Of a DNA stretch of 64,000 bases, positions 1 to 8,896 are shown piece after piece. The notes beneath the pieces are model-generated. The model had not been told where the DNA came from, did no database searches, and worked only from the letters and a program-made list of their open reading frames with translations. A program made the position numbers and the translations under genes. Where the stretch lies: contig NZ_CP032616.1 in NCBI RefSeq assembly GCF_003626975.1, positions 3,968,001-4,032,000 of the forward strand, written 5' to 3'. Numbering within the stretch: position 1 is the stretch's first letter; the number at the start of each line of letters is the position of its first letter. The DNA is from Pseudomonas sp. DY-1. Its GTDB lineage: Bacteria > Pseudomonadota > Gammaproteobacteria > Pseudomonadales > Pseudomonadaceae.

Positions 1-139
1 TCATTTCCGGCGACATGGGGTTCTTGGTCACCGGCATGATCTTGCCATTGACCTTCATCGATGGCGGCACGCCCGCCGTGACGAAGAGGTCGGAACCGCC
101 TTTTTCCACCATCAGGCGCAACAGTTTCTCGAATTCCAT
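1..139 (-). CDS. pilU: PilU, twitching motility ATPase (N-terminal 46 codons only)
   Basis: Only the first 46 codons lie in the window; the rest runs off the left edge. The reading frame begins with ATG at 137-139 and reads MEFEKLLRLMVEKGGSDLFV, the conserved start of PilU, followed by the segment VPPSMKVNGKIMPVT. PilU is a hexameric ATPase of the PilT family that works with PilT to retract type IV pili at the inner membrane. It follows pilT on the same strand after a 27-nt gap, as in other pseudomonads, so the two are probably co-transcribed. No nucleotide-binding motif can be checked here because it lies beyond the edge. Confidence 0.93.
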   Translation of the reverse strand, partial: MEFEKLLRLMVEKGGSDLFVTAGVPPSMKVNGKIMPVTKNPMSPEM

Positions 140-166
140 GACGTTCTCGCTGGCCGCTCAGGCGAA

Positions 167-1201
167 TCAGAAGTTTTCCGGGCTCTTGGCCTTTTCCCGC
201 GCGCTTTCACGACTGACCAGTCCCTTGGCGACAAGCCCCTTGAGGCACATGTCGAGGGTCTGCATGCCGAGCGAGCCGCCGGTCTGGATGGCGGAATACA
301 TCTGCGCCACCTTGTCTTCGCGAATCAGGTTACGGATTGCCGGGGTGCCGATCATGATCTCGTGAGCCGCCACCCGACCGCCGCCGATCTTCTTCAGCAG
401 GGTCTGGGAAATCACCGACTGCAGGGACTCGGAGAGCATGGAGCGGACCATGGACTTTTCCTCGGCGGGGAATACGTCGACCACGCGGTCGATGGTCTTG
501 GCCGCGGAGGTGGTGTGCAGGGTGCCGAATACCAGGTGACCGGTTTCCGCGGCGGTCAGCGCCAGGCGGATGGTCTCCAGGTCACGCATCTCACCCACCA
601 GGATGATGTCCGGGTCTTCACGCAGTGCCGAGCGCAGGGCTTCGTTGAAGCCGAGCGTATCGCGGTGCACTTCCCGCTGGTTGATCAGGCACTTCTTCGA
701 TTCGTGGACGAATTCGATCGGATCTTCCACGGTGAGGATGTGGTGGTACTTGGTGCTGTTCAGGTAGTCGAGCATCGCCGCCAGCGTGGTGGACTTGCCC
801 GAGCCGGTGGGGCCGGTGACCAGCACCAGGCCGCGGGGAACGTCTGAGATCTTCTTGAAGATCTCGCCCATCCCCAGGTCCTCCATGCTCAGCACCTTGG
901 AAGGAATGGTCCGGAACACGGCGCCGGCGCCGCGGTTCTGGTTGAAGGCGTTGACCCGGAAACGTGCGACGCCCGGGACTTCGAAGGAGAAGTCTGTCTC
1001 GAGGAACTCCTCGAAATCCTTGCGCTGCTTGTCGTTCATGATGTCGTAGATCAACGCGTGGACCTGCTTGTGGTCCAGGGCCGGAAGGTTGATCCGGCGC
1101 ACGTCGCCATCGACGCGAATCATGGGTGGCAGGCCGGCCGAGAGATGCAGGTCCGAAGCGCCCTGCTTGGCGCTGAAGGCAAGCAGCTCAGTAATGTCCA
1201 T
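167..1201 (-). CDS. pilT: PilT, type IV pilus retraction ATPase
   Basis: A 344-residue secretion-type ATPase that powers pilus retraction and twitching motility. Visible features are the N-terminal MDITELLAFSAKQGASDLHL, a Walker A motif GPTGSGKST near residue 130, the Asp/His boxes around REDPDIILVGEMRD and GHLVFGTLHT, and the AIRNLIRE motif that PilT needs for retraction. An in-frame start four codons upstream (MGSP) exists. I prefer the ATG at 1199-1201 because it matches the family N-terminus and is preceded by GGGGAG. It lies first in a pilT-pilU unit, divergent from yggS. Length and motifs are normal. Confidence 0.97.
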   Translation of the reverse strand: MDITELLAFSAKQGASDLHLSAGLPPMIRVDGDVRRINLPALDHKQVHALIYDIMNDKQRKDFEEFLETDFSFEVPGVARFRVNAFNQNRGAGAVFRTIPSKVLSMEDLGMGEIFKKISDVPRGLVLVTGPTGSGKSTTLAAMLDYLNSTKYHHILTVEDPIEFVHESKKCLINQREVHRDTLGFNEALRSALREDPDIILVGEMRDLETIRLALTAAETGHLVFGTLHTTSAAKTIDRVVDVFPAEEKSMVRSMLSESLQSVISQTLLKKIGGGRVAAHEIMIGTPAIRNLIREDKVAQMYSAIQTGGSLGMQTLDMCLKGLVAKGLVSRESAREKAKSPENF

Positions 1202-1219
1202 GGGGCTCCCCAATTCGAA

Positions 1220-1289
1220 GCAAACGGTTTGCAGACCGCTGAATGATCACTGCGCCAGGCTAGCGGCTCGCGAAGCCGACCAGCCTGGC
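1220..1289. promoter_or_regulatory. Dyad symmetries in the divergent pilT/yggS control region
   Basis: The 163-nt gap between pilT and yggS holds a 13-bp palindrome GCAAAC-G-GTTTGC (1220-1232), which starts 19 nt upstream of the pilT start codon. It also holds a nested hairpin with outer arms GCCAGGCT (1254-1261) and AGCCTGGC (1282-1289) and inner arms CGGCT/AGCCG. The symmetry is directly visible. A role as operator, RNA structure or cruciform is inference. I could not pick a convincing -35/-10 pair. Confidence 0.4.
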
Positions 1290-1364
1290 CGTCGCTCGCT
1301 ACATTTTTCAGCGGCAGTTAGAATGCCGCAGACCCCACTCAGGCCGGGCTGTAGAGCGCAGGTA

Positions 1365-2060
1365 ATGTCCACGATAGCAGACAATATTGCAAAGGTTCGC
1401 GCGCGTATCCGTGAGGCGGCGCAAGCCTCCGGGAGAGAATTTTCCAGTATCGGCCTGCTGGCCGTGAGCAAGACCAAACCCGCAGCCGCAATCCGCGACG
1501 CGTTCGCCTCAGGAATCGTCGATTTCGGCGAAAACTATCTGCAGGAAGCCCTGACCAAGCAAATCGAGCTGGCCGACCTTCCGCTGACCTGGCATTTCAT
1601 CGGCCCGATTCAGTCGAACAAGACCAAATCCATTGCTGAACATTTCCACTGGGTGCATTCGGTGGACCGCCTGAAGATCGCCGAGCGCCTTTCCGCCCAG
1701 CGCCCCGCCGGGATGCCGCCGCTGAACATCTGTCTACAGGTGAACGTCAGTGGCGAGGCCAGCAAATCCGGCTGCACCCCTGAGGAGCTGCCGGCCCTTG
1801 CCGTCGCCGTGAGCGACTTGCCGAACTTGCGCCTGCGCGGCCTGATGGCTATCCCGGAACCTACTGATGACCTGGCGGAGCAGCATGCCGCCTTCGCTCG
1901 CCTGCGCCAGTTGCAGGCAGCACTGAACCCCTCCCTGGACACCCTGTCCATGGGCATGAGCCATGACCTCGAAGCGGCCATCGCCGAAGGCGCCACCTGG
2001 GTGCGGATCGGCACCGCGCTATTCGGCGCCCGCGACTACGGCCAGCCTTCGCATTCATAA
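1365..2060 (+). CDS. yggS: YggS/PROSC family PLP homeostasis protein
   Basis: A 231-residue single-domain, alanine-racemase-fold protein that binds pyridoxal phosphate without known catalysis and buffers free PLP in the cytoplasm. The PLP lysine is in LLAVSKTKPA (about Lys35). Other family blocks are FGENYLQE, WHFIGPIQSNK, VNVSGEASKSG, LRGLMAIP and the C-terminal GMSHDLEAAI...VRIGTALFG. Longer upstream starts are open, but the ATG at 1365 gives the usual length and N-terminus. It is followed after 10 nt by proC and then yggT, a conserved arrangement that links PLP control with proline synthesis. Confidence 0.95.
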   Translation: MSTIADNIAKVRARIREAAQASGREFSSIGLLAVSKTKPAAAIRDAFASGIVDFGENYLQEALTKQIELADLPLTWHFIGPIQSNKTKSIAEHFHWVHSVDRLKIAERLSAQRPAGMPPLNICLQVNVSGEASKSGCTPEELPALAVAVSDLPNLRLRGLMAIPEPTDDLAEQHAAFARLRQLQAALNPSLDTLSMGMSHDLEAAIAEGATWVRIGTALFGARDYGQPSHS

Positions 2061-2070
2061 GGAAGCATTG

Positions 2071-2889
2071 ATGAGCACTCCCCGCATTGCATTCATCGGC
2101 GCCGGCAACATGGCCGCCAGCCTGATCGGCGGCCTGCGCGCCCAGGGCGTCGCCGCCGACCATATCCGCGCCAGCGACCCCGGTGCAGAGCAGCGCGCGA
2201 AAGTCGCCGCCGAGCACGGCATAGAAGTGGTGGAAAGCAACGCCGACGCTGTACAAGGTGCGGACGTGGTGGTTCTCGCAACCAAGCCGCAAGTCATGAA
2301 AACCGTTTGCCAGGCCCTTGCGCCCAGCCTCAAGGACGGCCAACTGGTGGTCTCCATTGCCGCCGGCATCACCTGCGCCAGCCTGTCCACCTGGCTTGGC
2401 GCGCGCCCGATCGTACGCTGCATGCCCAACACTCCGGCGCTGCTGCGCCAGGGCGTCAGCGGCCTGTACGCCAACGCCGAGGTCAGCGCCGCCCAGCGCG
2501 AACAGGCCGAGCAGCTGCTGTCTGCCGTGGGCATCGCACTATGGCTGGACGAAGAGAAGCTGATCGACGCCGTGACCGCTGTATCCGGCAGCGGCCCGGC
2601 CTACTTCTTCCTGCTGATGGAAGCGATGACCGCCGCCGGCGAAAAACTCGGCCTGCCCCGCGCCACCGCCGAGCAGTTGACCTTGCAAACCGCCCTGGGT
2701 GCCGCGCGCATGGCGGTATCCAGTGACGTGGACGCCGCCGAGCTGCGCCGGCGCGTCACCTCGCCCAACGGCACCACCGAAGCGGCGATCAAGACTTTCC
2801 AGGCCGGAGGCTTTGAAGCCCTGGTGCAACAGGCCCTGAACGCCGCCGACCGGCGTTCTGCCGAACTGGCCGAACAACTGGGCCAATAA
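2071..2889 (+). CDS. proC: Pyrroline-5-carboxylate reductase
   Basis: A 272-residue cytoplasmic enzyme that reduces 1-pyrroline-5-carboxylate to proline with NAD(P)H, the last step of proline synthesis. The N-terminal Rossmann motif FIGAGNMA is at residues 8-15. The P5CR signature region VTSPNGTTEAAI and the dimerisation helices near the C terminus are present. Its start is set by TAAGGAAG a few bases before ATG, overlapping the yggS stop region. The yggS-proC-yggT-yggU order with gaps of about 10 nt suggests one operon. Confidence 0.97.
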   Translation: MSTPRIAFIGAGNMAASLIGGLRAQGVAADHIRASDPGAEQRAKVAAEHGIEVVESNADAVQGADVVVLATKPQVMKTVCQALAPSLKDGQLVVSIAAGITCASLSTWLGARPIVRCMPNTPALLRQGVSGLYANAEVSAAQREQAEQLLSAVGIALWLDEEKLIDAVTAVSGSGPAYFFLLMEAMTAAGEKLGLPRATAEQLTLQTALGAARMAVSSDVDAAELRRRVTSPNGTTEAAIKTFQAGGFEALVQQALNAADRRSAELAEQLGQ

Positions 2890-2899
2890 GGAGCTTTCG

Positions 2900-3493
2900 A
2901 TGACCGGACTCAACACCGCCGCCATCTACGTGATCCAGACCCTCGGCAGCCTCTACCTGCTGATCGTCCTGCTGCGTTTCATCCTGCAACTGGTGCGCGC
3001 CGACTTCTACAACCCCCTGAGCCAGTTCGTGGTGCGCGCCACCAAACCGCTGCTCAACCCTCTGCGCAAGATCATCCCCGGCTTCGGCGGGCTCGATCTC
3101 GCCTCACTGGTGCTGGCGATCCTGGTCCAGCTCCTGCTGATGGTCGTCACCCTAACCCTGATGGGCTACGGCGTCGGCGGCTACCTGCTGCAGTTGCTGA
3201 TCTGGTCGATCATTGGCGTCACCTCGCTGTTCCTGAAGGTGTTCTTCTTCGCCCTGATCATCAGCGTGATCCTGTCCTGGGTCGCGCCGGGCAGCTACAA
3301 CCCCGGCGCGCAGCTGGTGAACCAGATCTGCGAGCCGCTGCTGATGCCGTTCCGCAAGCTGTTACCGAATCTCGGCGGCTTGGATATTTCGCCGATCTTC
3401 GCCTTCATTGCGCTGAAACTGCTGGATATGCTGGTCATCGGCAACCTCGCCGCCATGACCGGCATGCCGCAGATCCTCAGCCCATTCCTCTGA
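2900..3493 (+). CDS. yggT: YggT family integral membrane protein
   Basis: A 197-residue inner-membrane protein made of two YGGT repeats, each with a pair of hydrophobic segments. The repeat cores are visible as RADFYNPLSQFVVRATKPLL and SYNPGAQLVNQICEPLLMPF, followed by the related tails PLRKIIPGFGGLDL and FRKLLPNLGGLDIS. Family members have been linked to ion or osmotic tolerance and, in Gram-positives, to cell-division-site placement. A precise role in Pseudomonas is not established. It starts 10 nt after proC, with AGGAG before the ATG. Confidence 0.93.
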   Translation: MTGLNTAAIYVIQTLGSLYLLIVLLRFILQLVRADFYNPLSQFVVRATKPLLNPLRKIIPGFGGLDLASLVLAILVQLLLMVVTLTLMGYGVGGYLLQLLIWSIIGVTSLFLKVFFFALIISVILSWVAPGSYNPGAQLVNQICEPLLMPFRKLLPNLGGLDISPIFAFIALKLLDMLVIGNLAAMTGMPQILSPFL

Positions 3494-3500
3494 TCTCCCC

Positions 3501-3797
3501 ATGAGCTGGTATCGCTGGGCAGGAGAGGACCTGATCCTCGACTGCCACCTGCAGCCCAAGGCGAGCCGAGACGAGTTCGCCGGGCTGCACGGCGAGCGCC
3601 TGAAGATCCGCCTCACCGCACCACCGGTGGAAGGCAAGGCCAATACCCACCTGATGGCCTTCCTGGCGGAGGCCTTCGGTGTCTCCAAGAGCCAGGTGAC
3701 CCTGGAAAGCGGTGAACTGAACCGCCAGAAGCGGGTACGTATCCGGTCCCCGCGAGCCCTCCCAGACCTTCCCGGATTGACCGCTCGGCAACCCTGA
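3501..3797 (+). CDS. yggU: DUF167/YggU family small protein
   Basis: A 98-residue soluble protein of the DUF167 (YggU) family. The typical blocks are an N-terminal strand LDCHLQPKASRDEFAGLHG, the central LKIRLTAPPVEGKANTHLMAFLAEAFGV, and a final positively charged VTLESGELNRQKRVRI. The family fold is known but its function is not. It follows yggT by 7 nt and probably ends the yggS-proC-yggT-yggU operon. The last 15 residues, rich in Pro and Arg, extend beyond the family core. Confidence 0.88.
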   Translation: MSWYRWAGEDLILDCHLQPKASRDEFAGLHGERLKIRLTAPPVEGKANTHLMAFLAEAFGVSKSQVTLESGELNRQKRVRIRSPRALPDLPGLTARQP

Positions 3798-4007
3798 CCG
3801 ACCTTAAGGCGGGCATCGCCTGCCCGGCGATTGACGGCCATCCCCCAAGGCGCATAATGCCGAGCAATGACAGGCTGGCACTCTGCCTTTACCTCGTCCC
3901 GGAGCCGATCTCCGGCGGGCGTGGTGCGACCACCAGCGTCGTCGACAACCCGATTCGAGTTTTATCCATTCCCGTACGCAGGATGCGTGTTCACGAGGAG
4001 AGCCTGA

Positions 4008-5996
4008 ATGAGCATGGAGCGTCTCAGTCAGCAAGTCGACGCCTACGTCGCCTGGAAACGTGAGTTGTTGCGGGAGATCACCCGCTATAGAAGCTGGCTG
4101 GAACATAACCGGCTCAACTCCGACGCACTCTCCACCAAACTGGAACGTGCTCAGCGCCTCCTGCGCACCGACCACATCACCCTGGCCTTCGTCGGCGAGT
4201 TCTCCCGCGGCAAGACCGAGCTGATCAACTGCCTGTTCTTCTCCGAGTTTGGCCAGCGCATGCTGCCATCCCAGGCTGGGCGCACGACCATGTGCCCCAC
4301 CGAGCTGTTCTACGATCCTCGCTCCGAACGCTCTTACATCCGCCTGCTGCCCATCGAGTCACGCATGGCCGAAGCCAGCGTCTCTCAGTTCAAGCGGGCG
4401 CCCCGACACTGGGTGAACATCCCTCTGGACCCAAGCGACCCGGACAACATGATCCAGGCCTTCGCCCAGGTTGCGCGTACCAAGCCGATGCCAGTGGAGC
4501 AGGCCATCCAGCTCGGTTTCCACCCGGACATGCTCGACCCCACCGGCCGCCCCGGCGAAGTGCTGGTCCCGGCCTGGCGCCACGCCATGGTCAACTTCGA
4601 TCATCCGCTGCTGCGCCAGGGCCTGCGCATCCTCGACACCCCCGGCCTGAATGCCCTCGGCAGCGAACCGGAGCTGACCCTGTCGATGTTGCCCGCCGCC
4701 CAGGCCATCGTCTTCCTGCTCTCAGCCGATACCGGCGTCACCGCCAGTGACATGGACGTCTGGCAGCAGCACATCCGCCAGCTTGATGAAGACACCCAGT
4801 CTCATCTGTTCGCGGTACTGAACAAGATCGACGTGCTCTGGGACGACCTCGCCGGCGAGAAATTTGTGCAGAACGCCATCCGCCGCATCCAGGAAACCAC
4901 TGCCCGCCAGCTCGGTATCCGCAGCGACGAAGTGCTGCCGTTGTCGGCCAAGCAGGCGCTGCTGGCCAAGGTGCGCAACGACAGGGAGCTTCTCGCGCGC
5001 AGCCAGATCGGCGCGCTGGAAGAGCTGCTCTGCGATCGGATCGTCACGCAGAAGGAGCGCCTGATCGAGGATCACGTGGCGCATCAGATGATGGCCCTGC
5101 TGCAGAACAGCCTGCATGTGCTCAACCTGCGCCTGGAAAAAGTGCGAGAGCAGCAGGCGATGCTCGACAGCCACCAACAGGACAACGGCCAGATGCTCTT
5201 CGAGCTGACGGCGCGCACCAAACAGGATCATGCTCAGCACCACCGCCGCCTCCTCGGCCTGAAGACTAACCAGCGCCTGCTCAAGCGCCAGGGCGACGCC
5301 CTGCGCAATGCCGCCCGTACGGAGCACCTGGAAGAACACCTGGCACGTCTGCGCCGCGAACTCACCGGCAGCTGGACAACCGTCGGCATCAACCAGGGCA
5401 TCCTGCACTTCTTCCGTTCCGTGGCGCTCGACCTGCACAACCTCGAACACGAAGCCGAGATGGCCAACAAGATGGTTGCGGCCATCTACCGCCGGCACAA
5501 CGAAGAGAACCCGCTGAACGGGGTCGATGCGCCGCAGTTCAATGTGCAGCGCTACCTGCGCGAGCTTGGACAGCTGCGCTCCAAGGCCGACCAGTTCCGC
5601 CTGCATCCCAAGACCCTGCTGACCGAGCAACGCCAGCTCGGCAAACGTTTCTTCGACACTCTGGTGCAGGAAGTCATCGGCATGCACCAGCGCCTGCGCC
5701 TGGAAGTCGCACAATGGGCTGGCGATGCGCTGATGCCGCTGATGCAGCACACCCTGGAGCACAAGCAGCTTCTGGAAACCCACATGTTGCGCCTGAAGGC
5801 CCTGGCCCAGGAAACCCAGCTCACCCGCCAACGCGGTCAGCAGCTGGAGCGCTACACCGAGGAACTGGAGCAGCAGATCAGCGAAGCCAACGAAATGCTC
5901 CGGACTTTCCGCCTTCCCTCGCCGATGCAGCGGATGGGCAAGGTGGTCAACCTGCCTGTGGCAGCTCGCAAACAGCACGGTGGCGAGTCCGCCTGA
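4008..5996 (+). CDS. Dynamin-like large GTPase of unknown function
   Basis: A 662-residue protein with an N-terminal GTPase domain and a long helical C-terminal half, the layout of bacterial dynamin-like proteins. GTPase motifs are the P loop GEFSRGKTE (63-71), a switch-I threonine in AGRTTMCPTE, DTPGLN (210-215), NKID (272-275) and a G5-like LSAK. Residues from about 345 on are rich in Leu, Glu, Gln, Arg and His and predict coiled coil. I see no transmembrane segment, so membrane contact, if any, would be peripheral. The start follows GAGGAG. The gene stands alone between yggU and metX, after a 210-nt gap with no clear promoter. Function is unknown; membrane remodelling or stress protection is inference. 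Confidence 0.85.
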   Translation: MSMERLSQQVDAYVAWKRELLREITRYRSWLEHNRLNSDALSTKLERAQRLLRTDHITLAFVGEFSRGKTELINCLFFSEFGQRMLPSQAGRTTMCPTELFYDPRSERSYIRLLPIESRMAEASVSQFKRAPRHWVNIPLDPSDPDNMIQAFAQVARTKPMPVEQAIQLGFHPDMLDPTGRPGEVLVPAWRHAMVNFDHPLLRQGLRILDTPGLNALGSEPELTLSMLPAAQAIVFLLSADTGVTASDMDVWQQHIRQLDEDTQSHLFAVLNKIDVLWDDLAGEKFVQNAIRRIQETTARQLGIRSDEVLPLSAKQALLAKVRNDRELLARSQIGALEELLCDRIVTQKERLIEDHVAHQMMALLQNSLHVLNLRLEKVREQQAMLDSHQQDNGQMLFELTARTKQDHAQHHRRLLGLKTNQRLLKRQGDALRNAARTEHLEEHLARLRRELTGSWTTVGINQGILHFFRSVALDLHNLEHEAEMANKMVAAIYRRHNEENPLNGVDAPQFNVQRYLRELGQLRSKADQFRLHPKTLLTEQRQLGKRFFDTLVQEVIGMHQRLRLEVAQWAGDALMPLMQHTLEHKQLLETHMLRLKALAQETQLTRQRGQQLERYTEELEQQISEANEMLRTFRLPSPMQRMGKVVNLPVAARKQHGGESA

Positions 5997-6030
5997 ACGC
6001 CCGCAGCGCCTGATTATTCAACGCTTTAGC

Positions 6031-6067
6031 CGCCGCCCCCTGCGCTTGCCGCAGGGGGCGGCGCTCT
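6031..6067 (+). terminator. Intrinsic-type terminator after the dynamin-like gene
   Basis: A perfect 14-bp stem, CGCCGCCCCCTGCG (6031-6044) and CGCAGGGGGCGGCG (6050-6063), encloses a 5-nt loop, CTTGC. It is followed by CTCTTTA. The U tract is short, but the very stable stem and its place between two same-strand genes support termination. It separates the GTPase from metX. Confidence 0.7.
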
Positions 6068-6106
6068 TTAGACTGGCGCCCTTCCCAGATTGAGAGCAGG
6101 GTCGCG

Positions 6107-7246
6107 ATGCCCACCGCCATTCCCGCAGATTCCGTCGGCCTGGTCAGCCCCCAGGTACAGCACTTCAGCGAACCGCTGGCACTGGCCTGCGGCCGCAGCC
6201 TCGCCAATTACGAACTGGTTTATGAAACCTACGGCGAGCTGAATGCCGACCACAGCAATGCAGTGCTGATCTGCCATGCGCTCTCCGGCCATCATCACGC
6301 CGCTGGCTACCACAGCATGGAGGATCGCAAGCCGGGCTGGTGGGACAGTTGCATCGGTCCGGGCAAGCCCATCGACACTCTGAAGTTCTTCGTCGTCAGC
6401 CTGAACAACCTCGGCGGTTGCAACGGTTCTACCGGCCCCTCCAGCATCAACCCGGCCACCGGTACCCCCTTCGGGGCCGACTTCCCGGTGATGACGGTGG
6501 AAGACTGGGTCCACAGCCAGGCGCGCCTCGCCGATACCCTGGGCATCCAGCAATGGGCCGCAGTGGTTGGCGGCAGCCTCGGCGGCATGCAGGCCCTGCA
6601 GTGGACCATCAGCTACCCGGACCGTGTACGCCACTGCCTGGCCATTGCCTCCGCGCCAAAGCTCTCGGCACAGAACATCGCCTTCAACGAGGTGGCGCGC
6701 CAGGCCATCCTCACCGACCCGGACTTCCACGGCGGGCACTTCCAGGACCAGGGCGTGATCCCCAAGCGCGGCCTGATGTTGGCGCGCATGGTCGGCCACA
6801 TCACCTACCTGTCGGACGACGCCATGGGTGAGAAATTCGGCCGTGGCCTGAAAAGCGAGAAGCTCAACTACGACTTCCACAGCGTGGAGTTCCAGGTGGA
6901 AAGCTACCTGCGCTACCAGGGCGAGGAGTTCTCCGGGCGCTTCGACGCCAACACCTACCTGCTGATGACCAAGGCGCTGGACTACTTCGACCCGGCCGGT
7001 CCTCATGACGGCGACCTGGCACGCACCCTGGCCGGAGCCAAGGCGGACTTCTGCGTGATGTCCTTCACCACCGACTGGCGCTTCTCCCCGGCCCGCTCGC
7101 GGGAAATCGTCGATGCCCTCATCGCCGCGCGAAAGAACGTCAACTACCTGGAAATCGACGCCCCCCAGGGCCACGATGCCTTCCTCATGCCGATTCCGCG
7201 CTACCTCCAGGCCTTCAGCAGCTACATGAAAAGGATTGCGGTGTAA
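6107..7246 (+). CDS. metX: MetX homoserine O-acyltransferase
   Basis: A 379-residue alpha/beta-hydrolase-fold enzyme that acylates homoserine at the start of methionine synthesis. The nucleophile elbow is GGSLGGMQ (Ser157), and the C-terminal APQGHDAFL contains the catalytic His. Other family blocks are [13 protein letters not shown] and [12 protein letters not shown]. In Pseudomonas this family is reported to use succinyl-CoA rather than acetyl-CoA. That assignment is from family knowledge and I did not test the specificity residues here. It is followed after 3 nt by metW, the usual partner. Confidence 0.95.
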   Translation: MPTAIPADSVGLVSPQVQHFSEPLALACGRSLANYELVYETYGELNADHSNAVLICHALSGHHHAAGYHSMEDRKPGWWDSCIGPGKPIDTLKFFVVSLNNLGGCNGSTGPSSINPATGTPFGADFPVMTVEDWVHSQARLADTLGIQQWAAVVGGSLGGMQALQWTISYPDRVRHCLAIASAPKLSAQNIAFNEVARQAILTDPDFHGGHFQDQGVIPKRGLMLARMVGHITYLSDDAMGEKFGRGLKSEKLNYDFHSVEFQVESYLRYQGEEFSGRFDANTYLLMTKALDYFDPAGPHDGDLARTLAGAKADFCVMSFTTDWRFSPARSREIVDALIAARKNVNYLEIDAPQGHDAFLMPIPRYLQAFSSYMKRIAV

Positions 7247-7249
7247 CCC

Positions 7250-7870
7250 ATGCGTGCCGACCTAGAAATCATCCAGGACTGGATTCCCGCCGGCAGCCGG
7301 GTGCTCGACCTTGGCTGCGGCCGTGGCGAGTTGCTGGCCTGGCTGCGCGACAACAAGCAGGTCAGCGGCTATGGCCTGGAAATCGACCCGGAAAACATCG
7401 CTCACTGCATTGACCGGGGCGTGAACGTGATCGAGCAGGACCTGGACAAGGGCCTGGGCAATTTCGCCAGCAACAGCTTCGACGTCGTGGTGATGACCCA
7501 GGCGCTGCAGGCCGTGCACTACCCCGATCGCATCCTCCAGGAAATGCTGCGGGTCGGCCGTGAGTGCATCATCACCTTCCCCAACTTCGGCCATTGGCGC
7601 TGCCGCTGGTACCTCGCTCGCTACGGCCGCATGCCGGTATCGGAATTCCTGCCCTACACCTGGTACAACACGCCGAACATCCACTTCTGCACCTTCAAGG
7701 ACTTCGAGGCGCTATGCCGCGAAATGCAGGTGAAAGTGCTCGACCGACTCGCCGTGGACAACGAGCACCGGCACAACCTGCCCAGCCGCGTTTGGCCTAA
7801 TCTGTTGGGTGAGATCGGCATCTATCGCGTCAGCGGCCCGAGTCTTGCGGATCACCGCGTCGCGGTCTGA
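7250..7870 (+). CDS. metW: MetW, methionine biosynthesis protein
   Basis: A 206-residue class I SAM-methyltransferase-like protein. The SAM-binding motif VLDLGCGRGELL is near residues 19-30, and the MetW-specific blocks FPNFGHWRCRWYL and LPYTWYNTPNIHFCT follow. MetW is required with MetX for full homoserine acylation in several proteobacteria. A methyl transfer activity has not been firmly shown. Its start lies 3 nt after the metX stop, so translation is probably coupled. Confidence 0.94.
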   Translation: MRADLEIIQDWIPAGSRVLDLGCGRGELLAWLRDNKQVSGYGLEIDPENIAHCIDRGVNVIEQDLDKGLGNFASNSFDVVVMTQALQAVHYPDRILQEMLRVGRECIITFPNFGHWRCRWYLARYGRMPVSEFLPYTWYNTPNIHFCTFKDFEALCREMQVKVLDRLAVDNEHRHNLPSRVWPNLLGEIGIYRVSGPSLADHRVAV

Positions 7871-7886
7871 ACAAAGGAGGCACACC

Positions 7887-8306
7887 ATGCGTCGTCTAGC
7901 CCTGTTCCTTTTCGCCCTTTGCCTGGCGCTGCCGGCAGCCGCCGAGCGCAAACAGACCTTTGGCGACCTGGACGTGCACTACAACGCGTTCAACTCGAGT
8001 TTCCTGCAGCCGGACATCGCCGCCGCCGTGGGCCTGACCCGCAGCAAGACCCAAGGCGTGGTCAACGTCGCTGTGCTCAAGGCTGGCAAGGCCAGCACGG
8101 CCCAGGTCAGCGGCCAGGTGAAGAACCTGCTTGGCCAGGTCACGCCACTGCAGTTCAAGCAAATCAGCGAAGGCGAGGCCATTTACTACCTCGCGCAGTT
8201 CCCCTTCAACGAGCGTGAAATGCTCAATTTCACCCTCAATGTGCAACGCGGAGACGAAGCCGCCCACAGCTTCAGCTTCGACCAGGAATTCTTCCCCGAC
8301 GAATGA
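7887..8306 (+). CDS. DUF4426 exported protein
   Basis: A 139-residue protein with a clear Sec signal peptide ([19 protein letters not shown], cleavage near residue 19) and a mature domain starting [20 protein letters not shown]. This is the DUF4426 family, common in pseudomonads and of unknown function. It should be periplasmic. The start is fixed by AAAGGAGG 7 nt before the ATG at 7887. It lies between metW and rdgB, and its stop codon overlaps the rdgB start region, so it is probably in the metX-metW-rdgB-hemW transcript. Confidence 0.88.
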   Translation: MRRLALFLFALCLALPAAAERKQTFGDLDVHYNAFNSSFLQPDIAAAVGLTRSKTQGVVNVAVLKAGKASTAQVSGQVKNLLGQVTPLQFKQISEGEAIYYLAQFPFNEREMLNFTLNVQRGDEAAHSFSFDQEFFPDE

Positions 8307-8896
8307 TGCCCTTCAATGAACTGGTGCTGGCCAGCCACAACGCCGGCAAACTCAAGGAACTCCAGGCCATGCTCGGCGACAGCGTGAAAGTGCGCTCCAT
8401 CGCCGAGTTCAGCGACGTCGAGCCGGAAGAAACCGGCCTGTCCTTCGTCGAGAACGCCATTCTCAAGGCCCGCAATGCGGCAAAGGTGTCCGGCTTGCCG
8501 GCGCTGGCCGACGACTCCGGCCTGGCGGTGGACTTCCTCGGCGGTGCGCCGGGCATCTACTCGGCACGCTATGCCGACGGCAAGGGCGACGCGGCGAACA
8601 ACGCCAAACTGCTCGAGGCCCTGAGCGACGTCCCCGAGGCCGAGCGCGGCGCGCAGTTCATCTGCAGCCTGGCGCTGATGCGCCACGCCGATGACCCGCT
8701 GCCGATCCTCTGTGAAGGCATCTGGCGCGGCAGCATCCTGTTCGAAGCCCGTGGCGAGCAGGGCTTCGGCTACGACCCGCTGTTCTGGGTCCCCGAATGC
8801 GGCTGCTCCAGCGCCGAACTGTCGCCGATCGACAAGAACCAACTCAGCCACCGCGCCCGTGCCATGGCCCTGCTCAAGCAGCGGCTGGGTATATGA
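8303..8896 (+). CDS. rdgB: RdgB/HAM1 non-canonical purine NTP pyrophosphatase
   Basis: A 197-residue enzyme that hydrolyses dITP, XTP and ITP to monophosphates and keeps deaminated purines out of nucleic acids. Family blocks are [12 protein letters not shown] at the N terminus, [39 protein letters not shown] and [12 protein letters not shown]. The start has two consecutive ATGs (8303 and 8306), and either is possible. It overlaps the preceding stop codon by 4 nt and shares an ATGA overlap with hemW. Confidence 0.95.
   Translation: MMPFNELVLASHNAGKLKELQAMLGDSVKVRSIAEFSDVEPEETGLSFVENAILKARNAAKVSGLPALADDSGLAVDFLGGAPGIYSARYADGKGDAANNAKLLEALSDVPEAERGAQFICSLALMRHADDPLPILCEGIWRGSILFEARGEQGFGYDPLFWVPECGCSSAELSPIDKNQLSHRARAMALLKQRLGI

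Noticed and set aside
3857-4063. Small frame before the dynamin-like gene
   Set aside because: It overlaps the GTPase start in another frame, has no ribosome-binding site and no family resemblance.
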